Positions 35,950 to 46,426 of a DNA stretch of 64,000 nt are shown in pieces. Position numbers and translations under genes: made by a program. The notes under the pieces were generated by a model. That model made no database searches and was not told where the DNA came from. It saw nothing but the letters and a program-made list of their open reading frames with translations. This stretch comes from Paragonimus westermani. Its lineage: Eukaryota > Platyhelminthes > Trematoda > Plagiorchiida > Troglotrematidae. The first letter of the stretch is position 1. The number at the start of each line of letters is the position of its first letter. The DNA lies in contig QNGE01000886.1 in NCBI GenBank assembly GCA_008508345.1, positions 33,014 to 97,013 of the forward strand, read 5' to 3'.

Positions 35950-37500
35950 GAGAGAGACATATGTTGCAAGGTGCGAGCATTTCGTTTATTCTCATCAGTC
36001 TATTACTGGAAACATTCGGGTATATAGGTTGGAGCGTGTTGTGACTGGTTGGAGGTAACCATTTGCTCAGTGCAATGTATTTCAACAAATTTGACGAGGT
36101 ACCCATTCGCCAGCAGAATACTCTTTCTCGATAGAAAAGCGTTGGCACTAAGCTACGTTTGTAAACCGCAGTGAAAGTGAAAAAGAGTGTAGATAATACT
36201 CTCCTTCAGTGGTTTTCTGATAAATAGAGAGACTAACTCTATCGTCCAAGTGTCTAGAAATGAAGATATCTGAGAATGGTATCTAAGTCGACCTCAAAGA
36301 GTGGGATTAAACTGATTTATGGGTTTTGGAAGGATCAAAGTCAGTGAAAATCAGGATACCACCAACATGCTGTTTGTGAGGCAAAGAACGATCAACACAA
36401 TCCGAAAATCCATCTTCGACCATTTCAAGAAAAATATCGGCCAATGGTGGACCCAACAGACTGCCCGTTGCTACATCATCGACTTGCTTATCAGCAAATC
36501 CATCGAACTCAAACCGAATATTTTCCGTACACGTAAGGATCAATTATTCACAGCAGCCGGCAGAAACAGGTAACAACCTATTATGGACCAAAATAAAGTT
36601 ACGTAAACAATCAACTGTTTCGTGCAATATGACGTTTGTGAATAGTAAGTCAAGATCGACTGAATACATTTTTTGTGATGAACTCGCCGGAATATTCTCC
36701 AAAGTATAAGATAACTGAAAGGAATCCTTTGTAGAACATGAGCTGAGGGTTTTAGTGATGGGATGAAGGAGTTGAGTAATGACCACGTTTGTGGTACGTC
36801 GAATTATCCGTGGCAAGAATAGACCTTAGGAAAACACCGGTTTCAGTAAATTGGGTGGTGCTTTTGTTCTTAACATACGAGTCCTAATTGATTCCAACTA
36901 TTTGCACTCCCTTTCGTATAGATACCCATGCGCTTAAATGACTTGAAGCTCCGCTTTCAAATGTTTTCCCATCGGAATATTATTATCTGGCGTTCAATCA
37001 GCCTAGCACTACCGCGCATCAGCCAGGACGGTGCGTCTTTTTAACACGTAATCAGACTAATTCAAGAGTGCAATGCCAACGCCTTCGTCTGGTTTCAGAA
37101 CCAACATGTCCCGCATCTGTCTCCGCTGTTTGATGGCCTCACAGTGTTCCCAGAGTAGACAACAGTGTTGGTGAACTGGTGACGACCGTTTTAGCACGAA
37201 ACTAACCTGTAATTTCTGCTGAAATAGGAGACAACTCTGAGCTGACCGAAATTGAGTCTTCAACTGATTGACTCTCCTCGGCAGGAGTTTGTATTTTAAG
37301 CCCGGAGAAATTAATTCTAGTGGTGCTTGTGTAAACTGCTTGCTTGACAAGTTATGGACATGTTTCAAGGCATCACTGAGAAAATTGGGTTTGCTAATAT
37401 TACTATCCAACGAACCGTGGATAATCTGAAGCGTTTTGGCTGCAATTGTTCTGATGGAATCTTCGGCGAATTTTTTTTGAACATTATGCTGCATACGTGA
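35950..37500 (-). pseudogene. Penelope-like element with RT but endonuclease deleted
   Basis: On the minus strand the N-terminal region (37494 to 37057) runs to MLVLKPDEGVGIALLN, the PLE K.D.G...L block. RT pieces follow: MYSVDLDLLFTNVILHETVD (36816-36544) and TENIRFEFDGFADKQVDDV then GSLLGPPLADIFLE (36543-36307). The YVDD box is replaced by HVGG. Downstream the linker KFVEIHCTEQMVTSNQ is followed at once by SQHAPTYIPECFQ, which in the partner copy at 37.5-38.3 kb lies after the endonuclease. About 500 bases encoding the pre-endonuclease and GIY-YIG part are therefore deleted. A hammerhead follows at 35963-36005. Several stops; dead. Confidence 0.8.
35963..36005 (-). ncRNA. Hammerhead ribozyme in PLE 3' flank, partly decayed
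   Basis: Minus-strand core CTGATGA (rc of 35992-35998), stem II GAATAAAC, GAAA (rc of 35980-35983), stem III ATGC-TC-GCAC then C. The closing A-U pair of stem III is lost and stem I pairing is weak, so activity is doubtful. Stem II differs from the GTCAATAC type at 14.5 and 16.6 kb. Confidence 0.65.
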
Positions 37501-37539
37501 AAAAGGTGGGTAAGCACAGCAGCAAAGTTATTTGTGGAC

Positions 37540-38310
37540 GACTAGGTATTTGGTCAAATTTGACCAGATACTAAGGATTTCTATGTCCTCTGATATTTTG
37601 GAGAATGGTACGGCAATAACGAAACACGTGGATCAGAAGGAAGTCAAGTTTGTTGAAATTCATTGCTTTGAGCGAGTGACTACCTCCAACCAACAATCGA
37701 CGTCAACTAAGCGGGTTTTCGTCAACCTTGCTCACACAAGAGGTCACAATATTACCGGTGTAATTCGAAAATTGAAATCGGCCACTGATCGCATTTACCC
37801 CACAGCGTTTGTTACTTTCCACATGCAAGGTAAGTCTCCACTGCCCCGATCGTTTCTTCTTGAAAAATTCTGCTTTTCCTATCATCTACTAGTTCACCTG
37901 CAGTTGCGGTGACTCATGCATTGGCAGAACGTTCCGAAACTCACGGTAGAGGAAGGCGGAGCACATCCCACAGTGGCTAGTTCAAACACGGATTCAACTT
38001 GAGTCAGCATACCAACACCCGAACGGAAATCTGACTTCTTCGATTACGAAACATAATCACAGCAGGTCACTTGGTTGATCCAGTCACTTCGTTTATGGTC
38101 CTATTACGCAATCACAACCCTAAGTTGTTGGAATTCTCCGAGACGTTGTTAATCAAGCGTCACCGTAACAATGAAAGCCGACCCTGACTGCACCCATTTC
38201 ACTGTTTCGTCACGACACGCTCCAACCTGTAAACCCGAATGTTTTCTGTAATGCACTGATGAGAATAGACGAAACGCTTGCATCTTGCGATGTTTGTGTT
38301 CTTTCCTTCT
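37540..38310 (+). pseudogene. Penelope-like element, linker and GIY-YIG endonuclease, head-to-head with the copy at 36-37.5 kb
   Basis: Plus-strand translation: EVKFVEIHCFERVTTSNQ (shared with the minus-strand neighbour), KRVFVNLAHTRGHNITGVIR and RKLKSATDRIYPTAF (pre-endonuclease). With shifts after 37912 the cysteine-rich endonuclease follows: CGDSCIGRTFRNS, EHIPQWL, then ITAGHLVDPVTSFMVLLR, the equivalent of TGH.ID in other PLEs. It ends in the same 3' flank and hammerhead type as its neighbour. At least two frameshifts. The pair together covers almost a complete element, so it may be one insertion with an internal inversion. Confidence 0.75.
38247..38292 (+). ncRNA. Hammerhead ribozyme in PLE 3' flank
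   Basis: Core CTGATGA 38256-38262, stem II GAATAGAC 38263-38270, GAAA 38271-38274, stem III ACGC-TT-GCAT with one C-A mismatch, cleavage C at 38284. Stem I pairs only if U38285 is bulged. Confidence 0.7.
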
Positions 38311-39474
38311 TGAAGGTCGATGGTAAGCTGATCTCGGTTTTTACACTGAACGACACTCCCAAATAACTAAAGCGTTGGTTTTCAGAGGTACCTTGCAGTC
38401 AGCGTCTTTTGAAGGGAATGGTTACAATCGAGTTTCGTTGCTTGCTGAAACATGTTAGCGATGCACCTTTAAGCCATGGCTGTCTCTCATTACGTTCTCA
38501 TTGAGCAATGGCGATATACAACATCTACTGATTTCACGACATGTATGTTTGAACAGGTTCATCTGCATGTCCAGGCGTCTAGATGAGAAAGGTTATCCAA
38601 ATCTCCGTATATTTTACCTGAATTTGGAAGCTGGGATAAATGGCGAGTGGTAGTTCATTTTTAAAATGTGTTTCTGACTACTTTTTAACCTCTTGGAAAT
38701 AATTTTGATGTCTGTTGTTTTTGCCGTCACATGGGTTCCATTTGAAGCATTGGCTGAAGTGAGGCACTCACTAGCATCAGAACGAACTGTTACTCGGGAG
38801 ATCACTGACAACATATACGGCTTGTCAGAACCCAGGGAAGTTTTATCAAACATCTTTATCGGTTAATACCAGAAGACTTTGGATGATAGATAATCGGGAA
38901 AAATTTTCGAGAGTGAATAATTAATACCTTGTAGGGGTTTAATATGCAAACCTGAAAATAAACGTCGGTTATGTTGTAGCTGCACATATGAATTACATTC
39001 AACGGACTGTATTATATCACTTGTGTGGACAGCGATGAAACTGCGTCTTCGTAAAGCAGACTTCAAAATTGGGACGCCTGTAGTTAAAAAGTCAAACAAT
39101 GGACGGTAATTCTAGAATAAGTGGTATATTGCATTGAAATAATCCATGCTTTCGAAATGTTTAGTAGATACCAAACATCTAAAGTTTATCGAATGTAAGC
39201 CACATTTCTGCGATACCTAAGGAGATTTCCCACTCTGTGTGGTTGACCGCTGAAGTACTGCCGTATCAGGTAAGCCGGATCTACGCCTCTGGTTACCCGT
39301 TATGTCTGTGAACCAAATTTGGGCAACGTGGGGACATCGTGAAACAGAGTTATTCCAAGGGAGGAGTTTCAGTAGTAGCGTTGTAAGAGGCGACAACACG
39401 AACAAGCTCAGCAAAATGTCCAGTATGACCCGCACACGACTTCATCGTCACAATCATAATCGCCACAGTCATTA
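38311..39474. other. No recognisable gene
   Basis: Short frames only. Confidence 0.5.
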
Positions 39475-42400
39475 TCACAGAAGGATTCACTAATGCGCAC
39501 CACTGGTGCCTAACTGCCACACAGCCATGATAAAGAAAAAAAGCAAATCCTGTACAGGAAGAGAGAAGAAAATGGAAGGAGGCTCAAAAGGACCTAACTA
39601 TCGGCAATAGCTACGTCCATATCCAAGCACTCAACATGAAGATGCCTACACATTGCAAACAAACCGCCAAGCTTTGAGTGAAAGCAAGGAGACATCATCA
39701 GAGCTGCCCCGCATCACTAAATGAACTCATTTCATAGAATACTCAGTCAAACAGCGACAACATTCGCGCCGTTGCGCTCGATTAGCCGCCATATCACATA
39801 ATGTCTCTAGCCACCGACTCTGTGAGTCGCGACGGTCCCATACCGGAGACCAACCCGGTCTACAGTGACCACCTCCTTCGTGAACGACCGCACTTTTTTA
39901 CGCGTCATCATCTGTCCATGTCGCACCTTGAGCTAGTCGGCCGCAGCATCATCAAAGATTACTTGGTGTGGCAGGCGGCTAGCTGGAACCTTTAGTACAT
40001 GACCTAATCATCTAAATCTGTGTAAATGTAGGGAGCGAATAAAAGTATTCGTTTGACAATCAGTTCAAATACTCGTTTCTCAATCTTCTCGTTGCTTACT
40101 AGTAGGTGCCACCCGATAAAAACAATTGAACGCAGACATCGGTGGTCATATACCGCAAAACGGTTAACGTCTTCTACCGTAAACAGACATGTTTTGTAGC
40201 AGTAAAGTAATACAACCCCTCAGTGTCACCTTACAGGTGCGACCCTTAAGCTTCAAAGAGATGCCTCTCTGTTGCCACGTGTCCTAGATTAACAAGTACC
40301 ACTCTGGCCTGAGATACATGCTTCTGTTTCATTTTCTACACTTCCACCGCCGCTGAAACACCTTTCCAAGTAAACAAATCAGTCAATAACCTCCATGACT
40401 CCATCATCCAACATCAAATATACGAAATCACAGCAATCTTGCAGAACCACCTTGTACTCTCAGTCTCCAAAGCACATTCCGAAGTACTTAGGAGGATGCG
40501 AAACAGCGTCTAACGTTGTTCGTGCTGCCTGAAAGTTGTGAAACGGTAACATCTTGTTTTCAACTTAATCAAGATCAGTCAGTCTTCCACCGGGTAGAAA
40601 GTCCACGTCCACATTTTGCAAGTACCGTAGAGAGTCCTCTATTAATTAGTTTATGACAAAATTAAGCAAAAGCGGTGAAAATGGACAGTCTTGATGTACG
40701 CCAATCATGATGCTGAAACTAACAGACAGTTCACCGTAAACCATCATCTGAGATGAAATATGCGAACAAAGCACCGACAGTATGTGCACATATTTGGCCA
40801 GTACACTCCTACGTTTAAGCGACCCCAAAAGTGTAGATCGATCCACCGATTCGAACGCACCCTTACAAGAAGTATAATACATGACGTTGCTCCAGAATTT
40901 AGCGACGAGTAGAAATGTGATCTATACATCCCCACCAAAAGCGAAATCCTATCAGCTCTTCCCTAATGCTTGCTTACCGAGTTGCAGTGAGTTGACGGAG
41001 TATAATGAATACCGGACCCCTAGTAATGACTGGGGTCAAGCTACTTCTCCTATGGTTTGCTCAAAATCCCCTGACACCTCTCCTAAGTGAAGAAACTATT
41101 ATTGCGTGACACCAGCACGGAGGGATGGTCTCCGTCTTCCACACACGTTGTAACAACTGAGCCAAAGCCTCTACCAACGTTTCCTCCACCTTCTTGGAAA
41201 AGTACCGGCACCAGATCATCCGGACTAGTAGCCCCATTACATCTGAGGACCGAGGTGCAATTGCGAACTTCAGTCTCAGGGGTGGTTCCAACTCAACCGA
41301 ACAGGGTGCTACATTACGAATTTGTGGAGACAACACAGCAGAAGCAGAAGGCCAGCTAAATTGACCTCCAGTGTTCCGCCCACTGCTCTAACCTTCTGAG
41401 TTTATTGTAGATGAGTGTGCCATCTGTCTCGCTGATAGCTCCACTGACAGACAGTCTCCTGAGACCAGTGGCACAGATCAGCTTAGAGAGTTTGCCGGTG
41501 TTCCCTGAAGCAAAAGCAATCTCCATCTCTTCAACTTTTTCCACTGACCAAGCCTCACGATCAGCTTTTAGACTATGTTTCAGTTTCGCGCGGATATCTC
41601 CTCCAGACTTGTTATGTGAACTACCAGGAGGAATGTTCCGTCTTGTTTCTAACACCCATAGGGGTTATTCTGGGATCCAATGTCTGTTCAACCTATGCAC
41701 CCCCGTGACGCATGCTACAGTACCTGCTTCCAGAATGGCTTATGAGATTTGAGTCCGGCAGCTATTAGAATCTTCGGGGTGAAAACTACTAGGGCAGCTT
41801 TCTAAGCTGGTTTGGTACTTATACTTCTAAGACGGCTCGGCCAGTTTCTCAACAGCTAGTCGTTGCTGTCAGTGGGGTCGTTGCCCAGCAAAAGTAATAA
41901 CAAAACGACAGCGTACCAACACATGATCTGAATCCAAGTGCGCTTTGCAATAGGAATGACAATCCTGAATGGAATCCCGGCACCCATAACTAACATCTAT
42001 GTGGTCTATCGGAGACCAGGCCTGAATCGAGGAAGGCGGGCACCACTTATGGCAATGACGTACACGATGCATAGAACTATTACTGACTAAAATAGCTTGT
42101 GCTCAACACCCAGCCGCAACAATTGTCCACCACTGTTTCACCGATGTGACTTTGTCCCAAATCTGCCACCTAGACGAGATTCGATCGCATCAGGGCGCCC
42201 TGCCTGGCCATTCATATCCTTGGCCAGAATGACTACATCAGAACCACGCGCCAACCAAATGTTTGCGGCTGGATCTGGCTAAAATGCGTCCTTGAAACCG
42301 ACGTCACTACGGTCAGTATGTGCGTAAGCAGACAGGATGAATATATTTCTGCAAGTCTTGCGTCTAGAACTGGCCTTAACACAACCTATCAAGCGGACAG

Positions 42401-42625
42401 CACAAAGTCTACTGCTAATAGGAATCCAGTCTATCACTGCGGCTGCGGCCGACGTGCTGAGGACTATATCTACTCCAGGCTGACCGGTAATGGCGGCCGT
42501 GGATTCATCCGAAGTGTACAACCAGTATCATTTGGACAGTGCTGTTATTTCCATACGTTGTCTCTTCTCCTAAATTCTGGTCATCGAGATAAAGTAGACA
42601 TGGACATTGAAAGAGTTTAAAGTTC
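39475..42625 (-). pseudogene. RTE/CR1-type LINE, close to full length (APE endonuclease, RT, C-terminus), degenerate
   Basis: Minus strand from about 42620. APE-type endonuclease: ISSRLCAVRLIGCVK, NIFILSAYAHTDRSD (42521-42279), VILAKDMNGQAG and LDSDHVLVRCRF, the SDH-type catalytic end. Linker NIPPGSSHNKSGGDIRAKLK at 41655-41356. RT: FSKKVEETLVEALAQLLQR and ETIPPCWCHAIIV (41336-41061), FESVDRSTLLGSLKRR (motif A region) and DCPFSPLLLNFVIN (motif B) at 40882-40646. The YADD box, expected after GGRLTDLD, is destroyed (stop, then VEN). The C-terminal end (about 39860-39740) matches the LINE at the left window edge. Frameshifts and stops throughout; dead. Ends approximate. Confidence 0.85.
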
Positions 42626-42994
42626 GCGCGTCAGCGGCTTGTTGACCCATCTGTTTTAGTGTGCGAACGTTTAAGGCACCTGTATTAATTCACATTCTAG
42701 GTGTAAGCAAAGGAAGAGGGAGGCCTAAAACCGAATGACATGAAACAGAGTTTGACGGCTGAATGTCACTATGATTAGGCATATCTGTTGTGGGACATGC
42801 ACAGTAAATATCAAAAATGGACTTTGGGTGGCACCTGAAACCTGAATTTTATAGAACAGTGGGGGAAGGGTCAGCAGTAGCACATTTTCTTCTATCCGTC
42901 CTGGTGCATGCACCAGATGGGGTGAACCAGTTTATATTGCGAGAGAGCCAATTTAATGGAGAGTTACTGAAACTGAGTATTCATGGTTGTGTGT
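42626..42994. other. No recognisable gene
   Basis: Lies between the LINE 5' end and the unclassified repeat. May include LINE 5' UTR. Confidence 0.4.
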
Positions 42995-43320
42995 GGGCTC
43001 AGATACTTACACGATACCCAGTCCTAGATATGCGAACCATTAGGGCTCTCAACTCAAGCTTGTGGCTCGAAAACTTTCACTGCACGACAGATGGTGGGTG
43101 GTAGTTTACAAAAAATGGTATCTTTCCAGCAAAAAGATGCCAACCTTCCTGCAACCTCCAACCTGGAATACCAGGAAGCTGTGGTTTATCAGATCTCCCT
43201 CTATTTGTCTGCCCCGTATGATTGACCGTGTTGCTGTGGTCGTCACACCGTCCAATTTGGTCAAATAGTTCATCGAGATGTGCAAGCCGTTACACCGCAT
43301 CAAGTTATAGTCTGGTTGTG
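42995..43320. repeat. Unclassified dispersed repeat, copy 2
   Basis: Shares ordered blocks with 4980-5265, including GTGTGGGCTCAGATAC, the AACCTGGAATACCAGGAA block, CGTCACACCGTCCA and GTTACACCGC. The copies face the same way. Internal indels and about one quarter divergence in the aligned blocks suggest an old element. Confidence 0.6.
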
Positions 43321-44277
43321 GCAGACGCATACGACTTACACAAGCAAAAGCCGAAATGTCGTCAAGTTAGAATGATAAATAACTGTGCATATGATAGCAG
43401 ACTACCATCATCCGGGGTGAGAACAGAACAGGCTTACAGCAAGTTTCAACTTATATTTTGCGCTCGAGTGCCTTCAACCACAAGTCTGTTCGGAATATTT
43501 CCATCAGCAAACGGTTTAAACCTTTTATGCTGTCTACCTTTGCCAATACACATGCCTAAGTATAATCTAAGCGTGCGTTCTAAGGGTCCCATATAGTTCA
43601 TGTCACAATATATTTTGAGAACTTCAGGAAATAAAGTAATATTAGCACTGATAAATGCTGAGACACTGGTCTATATTACATTTCTCTATGACATTCGTTA
43701 AAGATGAATGGTAACCACCTCAGTGCTCATTCGGATGGGAAAAGATAAAAACTGTCTTCACTGAAAATGTTTCATTGAAACCTGGACAATAATTTGGTTC
43801 CTGAAAATTTTGTAAAGAGCACTTACTGATAAGAAGCGTGAAATGTAAAAACACTAGGGTATATACATTTATAAAGACGATACTGTATGCAAGTTCCATG
43901 AGAAATTGCACCTAACATCTGATGGTCCAGTTAGTGCTGTATTTTCTGATAACTGTCAAAACATGCGCCAAGGAATTCTCATGCGGAACCCTCTACCTTA
44001 GTTTACCTACTCGGAAACATTTTTAAATAAAAAGTAATTGTTCATCACAGATTCCACTGTGCTCTGTACAAACACTCTCAAACATGAGAATCGGCGTGAA
44101 CTGTCACTGATGAATCTAATTTACCAATCAGATGCTTGCTACTTGCATCACCTTCGACCAATCAGAACTTAGAATATGGGGAATATGGGTCCCGGTTTGT
44201 CTCCAGTTGTCAACATGTTTATCTTAAAGTTGTGGCAGATTTGGGTGGGATAGAATAAACTGAACGAAATCACATCC
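43321..44277. other. GPCR upstream region
   Basis: No transposon seen. Should contain the promoter and any 5' untranslated exon of the GPCR, but no unambiguous core promoter element is visible. Confidence 0.4.
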
Positions 44278-44298
44278 AACTCTTTCTTGATCATTCAG
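44278..44298 (+). promoter_or_regulatory. Putative 3' splice acceptor in the GPCR 5' leader
   Basis: AACTCTTTCTTGATCATTCAG is a pyrimidine-rich tract ending in CAG, 19 bases before the ATG. It could receive either a 5' untranslated exon or a trans-spliced leader, which flatworms use. An in-frame TGA lies within the tract (44288-44290), so coding cannot extend upstream without splicing. Confidence 0.45.
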
Positions 44299-44317
44299 CT
44301 CCGACCATTCTAACAAA

Positions 44318-46426
44318 ATGCATGAAAACATTAGCGTGGAGACAATGTTGGCAGTTGAAGAACAGGCTCGTTCACTTGTTCTTCAACAATACCAACCGAC
44401 GTTGATCGTCATAACTGTTCTTCTAGTAATTATTGGATTATCCGGTTTTGTGGGCAACTCACTGGTGATATACTTTGTTGGATATCGTGAATTTCCACAC
44501 TTTATTGCTTGTTGTTTGAGGACAAGTGGATGTTTTCACATTAAACAAAAACAGTCAGTTAAGACCTCTCAAAAAAATCGGTCTTCCAGACAGTCATCAA
44601 ACATTATGTCCTTTCGCAGATTTTCTGGTCGAAATACCAGTATTCCAGTCTCACAAATGCCAACCGCTGTAAGTGATGATTCTTCACTCAACGGGGCAAA
44701 TTTGGATATAGAAGAAAGACAGGAGAAAACAAGTCGCTTGCCTAGCAGACGGAGGTTAAATACTATAAGCACGCGAAACAATTCCAGTTTATTGATATTT
44801 CTACTTGCGTTTAACGACTTTATCATTTGTGTAATAGACATACCAGCAACTTTGGTACAAATTGTCTGGGAGATGGCCACATTGGATTTGGTGTGTCGAT
44901 TCCACCTTACACTGAAAGCTCTTGTATTCATTGTGTCAGTGTTGTTACTGCTTCTAATTGCATTTGATCGATGGTTCATTATATGTTTCATCCCTAGTCG
45001 GAGAATTCCTCGTCGTACTCTGCTCATTCTGGTCGCACTGTGTTATGCCGTTGGAGTTGCGTGGTCAATCCCGTTTGGACTTCGTCACGGTGTTACTATA
45101 CAGTTTGAAGTAAGCTCCGTCGACCCGCTGATTTTACCCGCCAGCAGTCTCGGCAAGTTATCATTGTACGACCACCCGGCGTCGGACACAATTTCTCTGG
45201 GCAATTATATTACTGACGCTACTTCAGTCAACACAACTACCTGGTCGTTTAGTCACTACAAGTACCTCCCACCTGTCGTCAATCGTACTTTGTTGGAATC
45301 ATTGTTGAATGTAGGCACTTGTACCAACTATGAGCGATATATTTCGGACAGCAACTACTATAACTACCGTTTGTCAATTTTTGTTTTGTTTTCTGTAGTA
45401 TTTACCCTGGTCTGTTTCATTTACGGCTCCATTTTGACCTTTGTTTGGTGGCACCAGAGAAGGTGGAGGGTGAAGGAAACTTGTGGAAATCGTAAACTGG
45501 TTAAGCTCGACAGAACGGTCACGTCACAACGTTCTAACCAAGCCGACCCATCCGCGTTTGCATTGTCTGACAGAGCAGTACCAGGCCCATTGGTTTCAAA
45601 TCTAGCCAACTTTATGGAAGACCATAAGATTCAGCTGGAGTCTATGAGGGCACCCTCACTTTCGTTTGATCACACAGACCCGGGGTCACTTTTTAGTCGG
45701 TCATTGCCATCGGACACTAACATGGAAATTAATCCATCTGCTAACCTGGTCATGGTCAATGCACAACAGAAAGTAGAGACCCGAGAACCGATATCCACAG
45801 AAATGGTCTCACTCCAGAATGAGTTACAGAATGACCTCACCTTGCGGAGAAATAGATGCGATGAAATTCACTATGCTAAGACGCGAAAACCTCCAAAAAC
45901 ATTGCGACTAACTCGTCGCTCCCATCCTCCTAGGGACAGTGTGAAAGGACGAGCTCGGACGAAAGCGCGTATTGCCACTAGACACTTACGGACCGCCGTA
46001 ATGTTTATTCTGATAACCGCAAGCTTTCTCGTCTCCTATCTGCCAAATTTGTTGATCGAAAATGGATTCATATGGCCTCTTGAATGGGAAAGTACTAGTC
46101 TGATAGACACGAGATTCCAAGCTTACTACCAACTGGAAATGATGTCACCCGCCAACTTCAACGGTGCTCCGTCTAATGATACATCAAGAGCCAATATGAC
46201 TACCTTCGACTTGGCCTCTAGACTGGGTGCTGGGTACGTGCCCAGTACGGAACAAAAGGAACCAACGGACTCATTCAACTGGACACATCATCTGAGGCGT
46301 CTGTTTCATTACATGTACTTCATGACAACTGTGTCCAACCCCTTGATCTATTTCTTTTTAAACTTAAAGTTTCGTGGTGAGTTGAATCAACTGTTTACAA
46401 GAATACGTTTATCGTGCTTCCGATAA
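44318..46426 (+). CDS. Rhodopsin-like (class A) G protein-coupled receptor, 702 residues, single exon
   Basis: A plasma-membrane receptor expected to couple an extracellular ligand (peptide or small molecule, not determinable) to G proteins. Helices: TM1 ~27-55 (GNSLV, N47), TM2 ~155-183 (LAFND, D167), TM3 ~193-222 (C193; DRW 217-219 in place of DRY), TM4 ~232-254 (W249), TM5 ~350-377 (Y369, but no proline), TM6 ~558-585 (SYLP, where most have CWxP), TM7 ~661-682 (NPLIY, 674-678), then helix 8 and C700, a possible palmitoylation site. C335 can bridge to C193. Loops are unusual: ICL1 ~100 residues, ICL3 ~180 and ECL3 ~75. N-glycosylation sequons occur at N4, N305, N322, N620, N626 and N654. 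ATG 44318 is the first Met after an in-frame TGA at 44288. It may belong to a flatworm-specific class A clade, not assignable by eye. Confidence 0.92.
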   Translation: MHENISVETMLAVEEQARSLVLQQYQPTLIVITVLLVIIGLSGFVGNSLVIYFVGYREFPHFIACCLRTSGCFHIKQKQSVKTSQKNRSSRQSSNIMSFRRFSGRNTSIPVSQMPTAVSDDSSLNGANLDIEERQEKTSRLPSRRRLNTISTRNNSSLLIFLLAFNDFIICVIDIPATLVQIVWEMATLDLVCRFHLTLKALVFIVSVLLLLLIAFDRWFIICFIPSRRIPRRTLLILVALCYAVGVAWSIPFGLRHGVTIQFEVSSVDPLILPASSLGKLSLYDHPASDTISLGNYITDATSVNTTTWSFSHYKYLPPVVNRTLLESLLNVGTCTNYERYISDSNYYNYRLSIFVLFSVVFTLVCFIYGSILTFVWWHQRRWRVKETCGNRKLVKLDRTVTSQRSNQADPSAFALSDRAVPGPLVSNLANFMEDHKIQLESMRAPSLSFDHTDPGSLFSRSLPSDTNMEINPSANLVMVNAQQKVETREPISTEMVSLQNELQNDLTLRRNRCDEIHYAKTRKPPKTLRLTRRSHPPRDSVKGRARTKARIATRHLRTAVMFILITASFLVSYLPNLLIENGFIWPLEWESTSLIDTRFQAYYQLEMMSPANFNGAPSNDTSRANMTTFDLASRLGAGYVPSTEQKEPTDSFNWTHHLRRLFHYMYFMTTVSNPLIYFFLNLKFRGELNQLFTRIRLSCFR

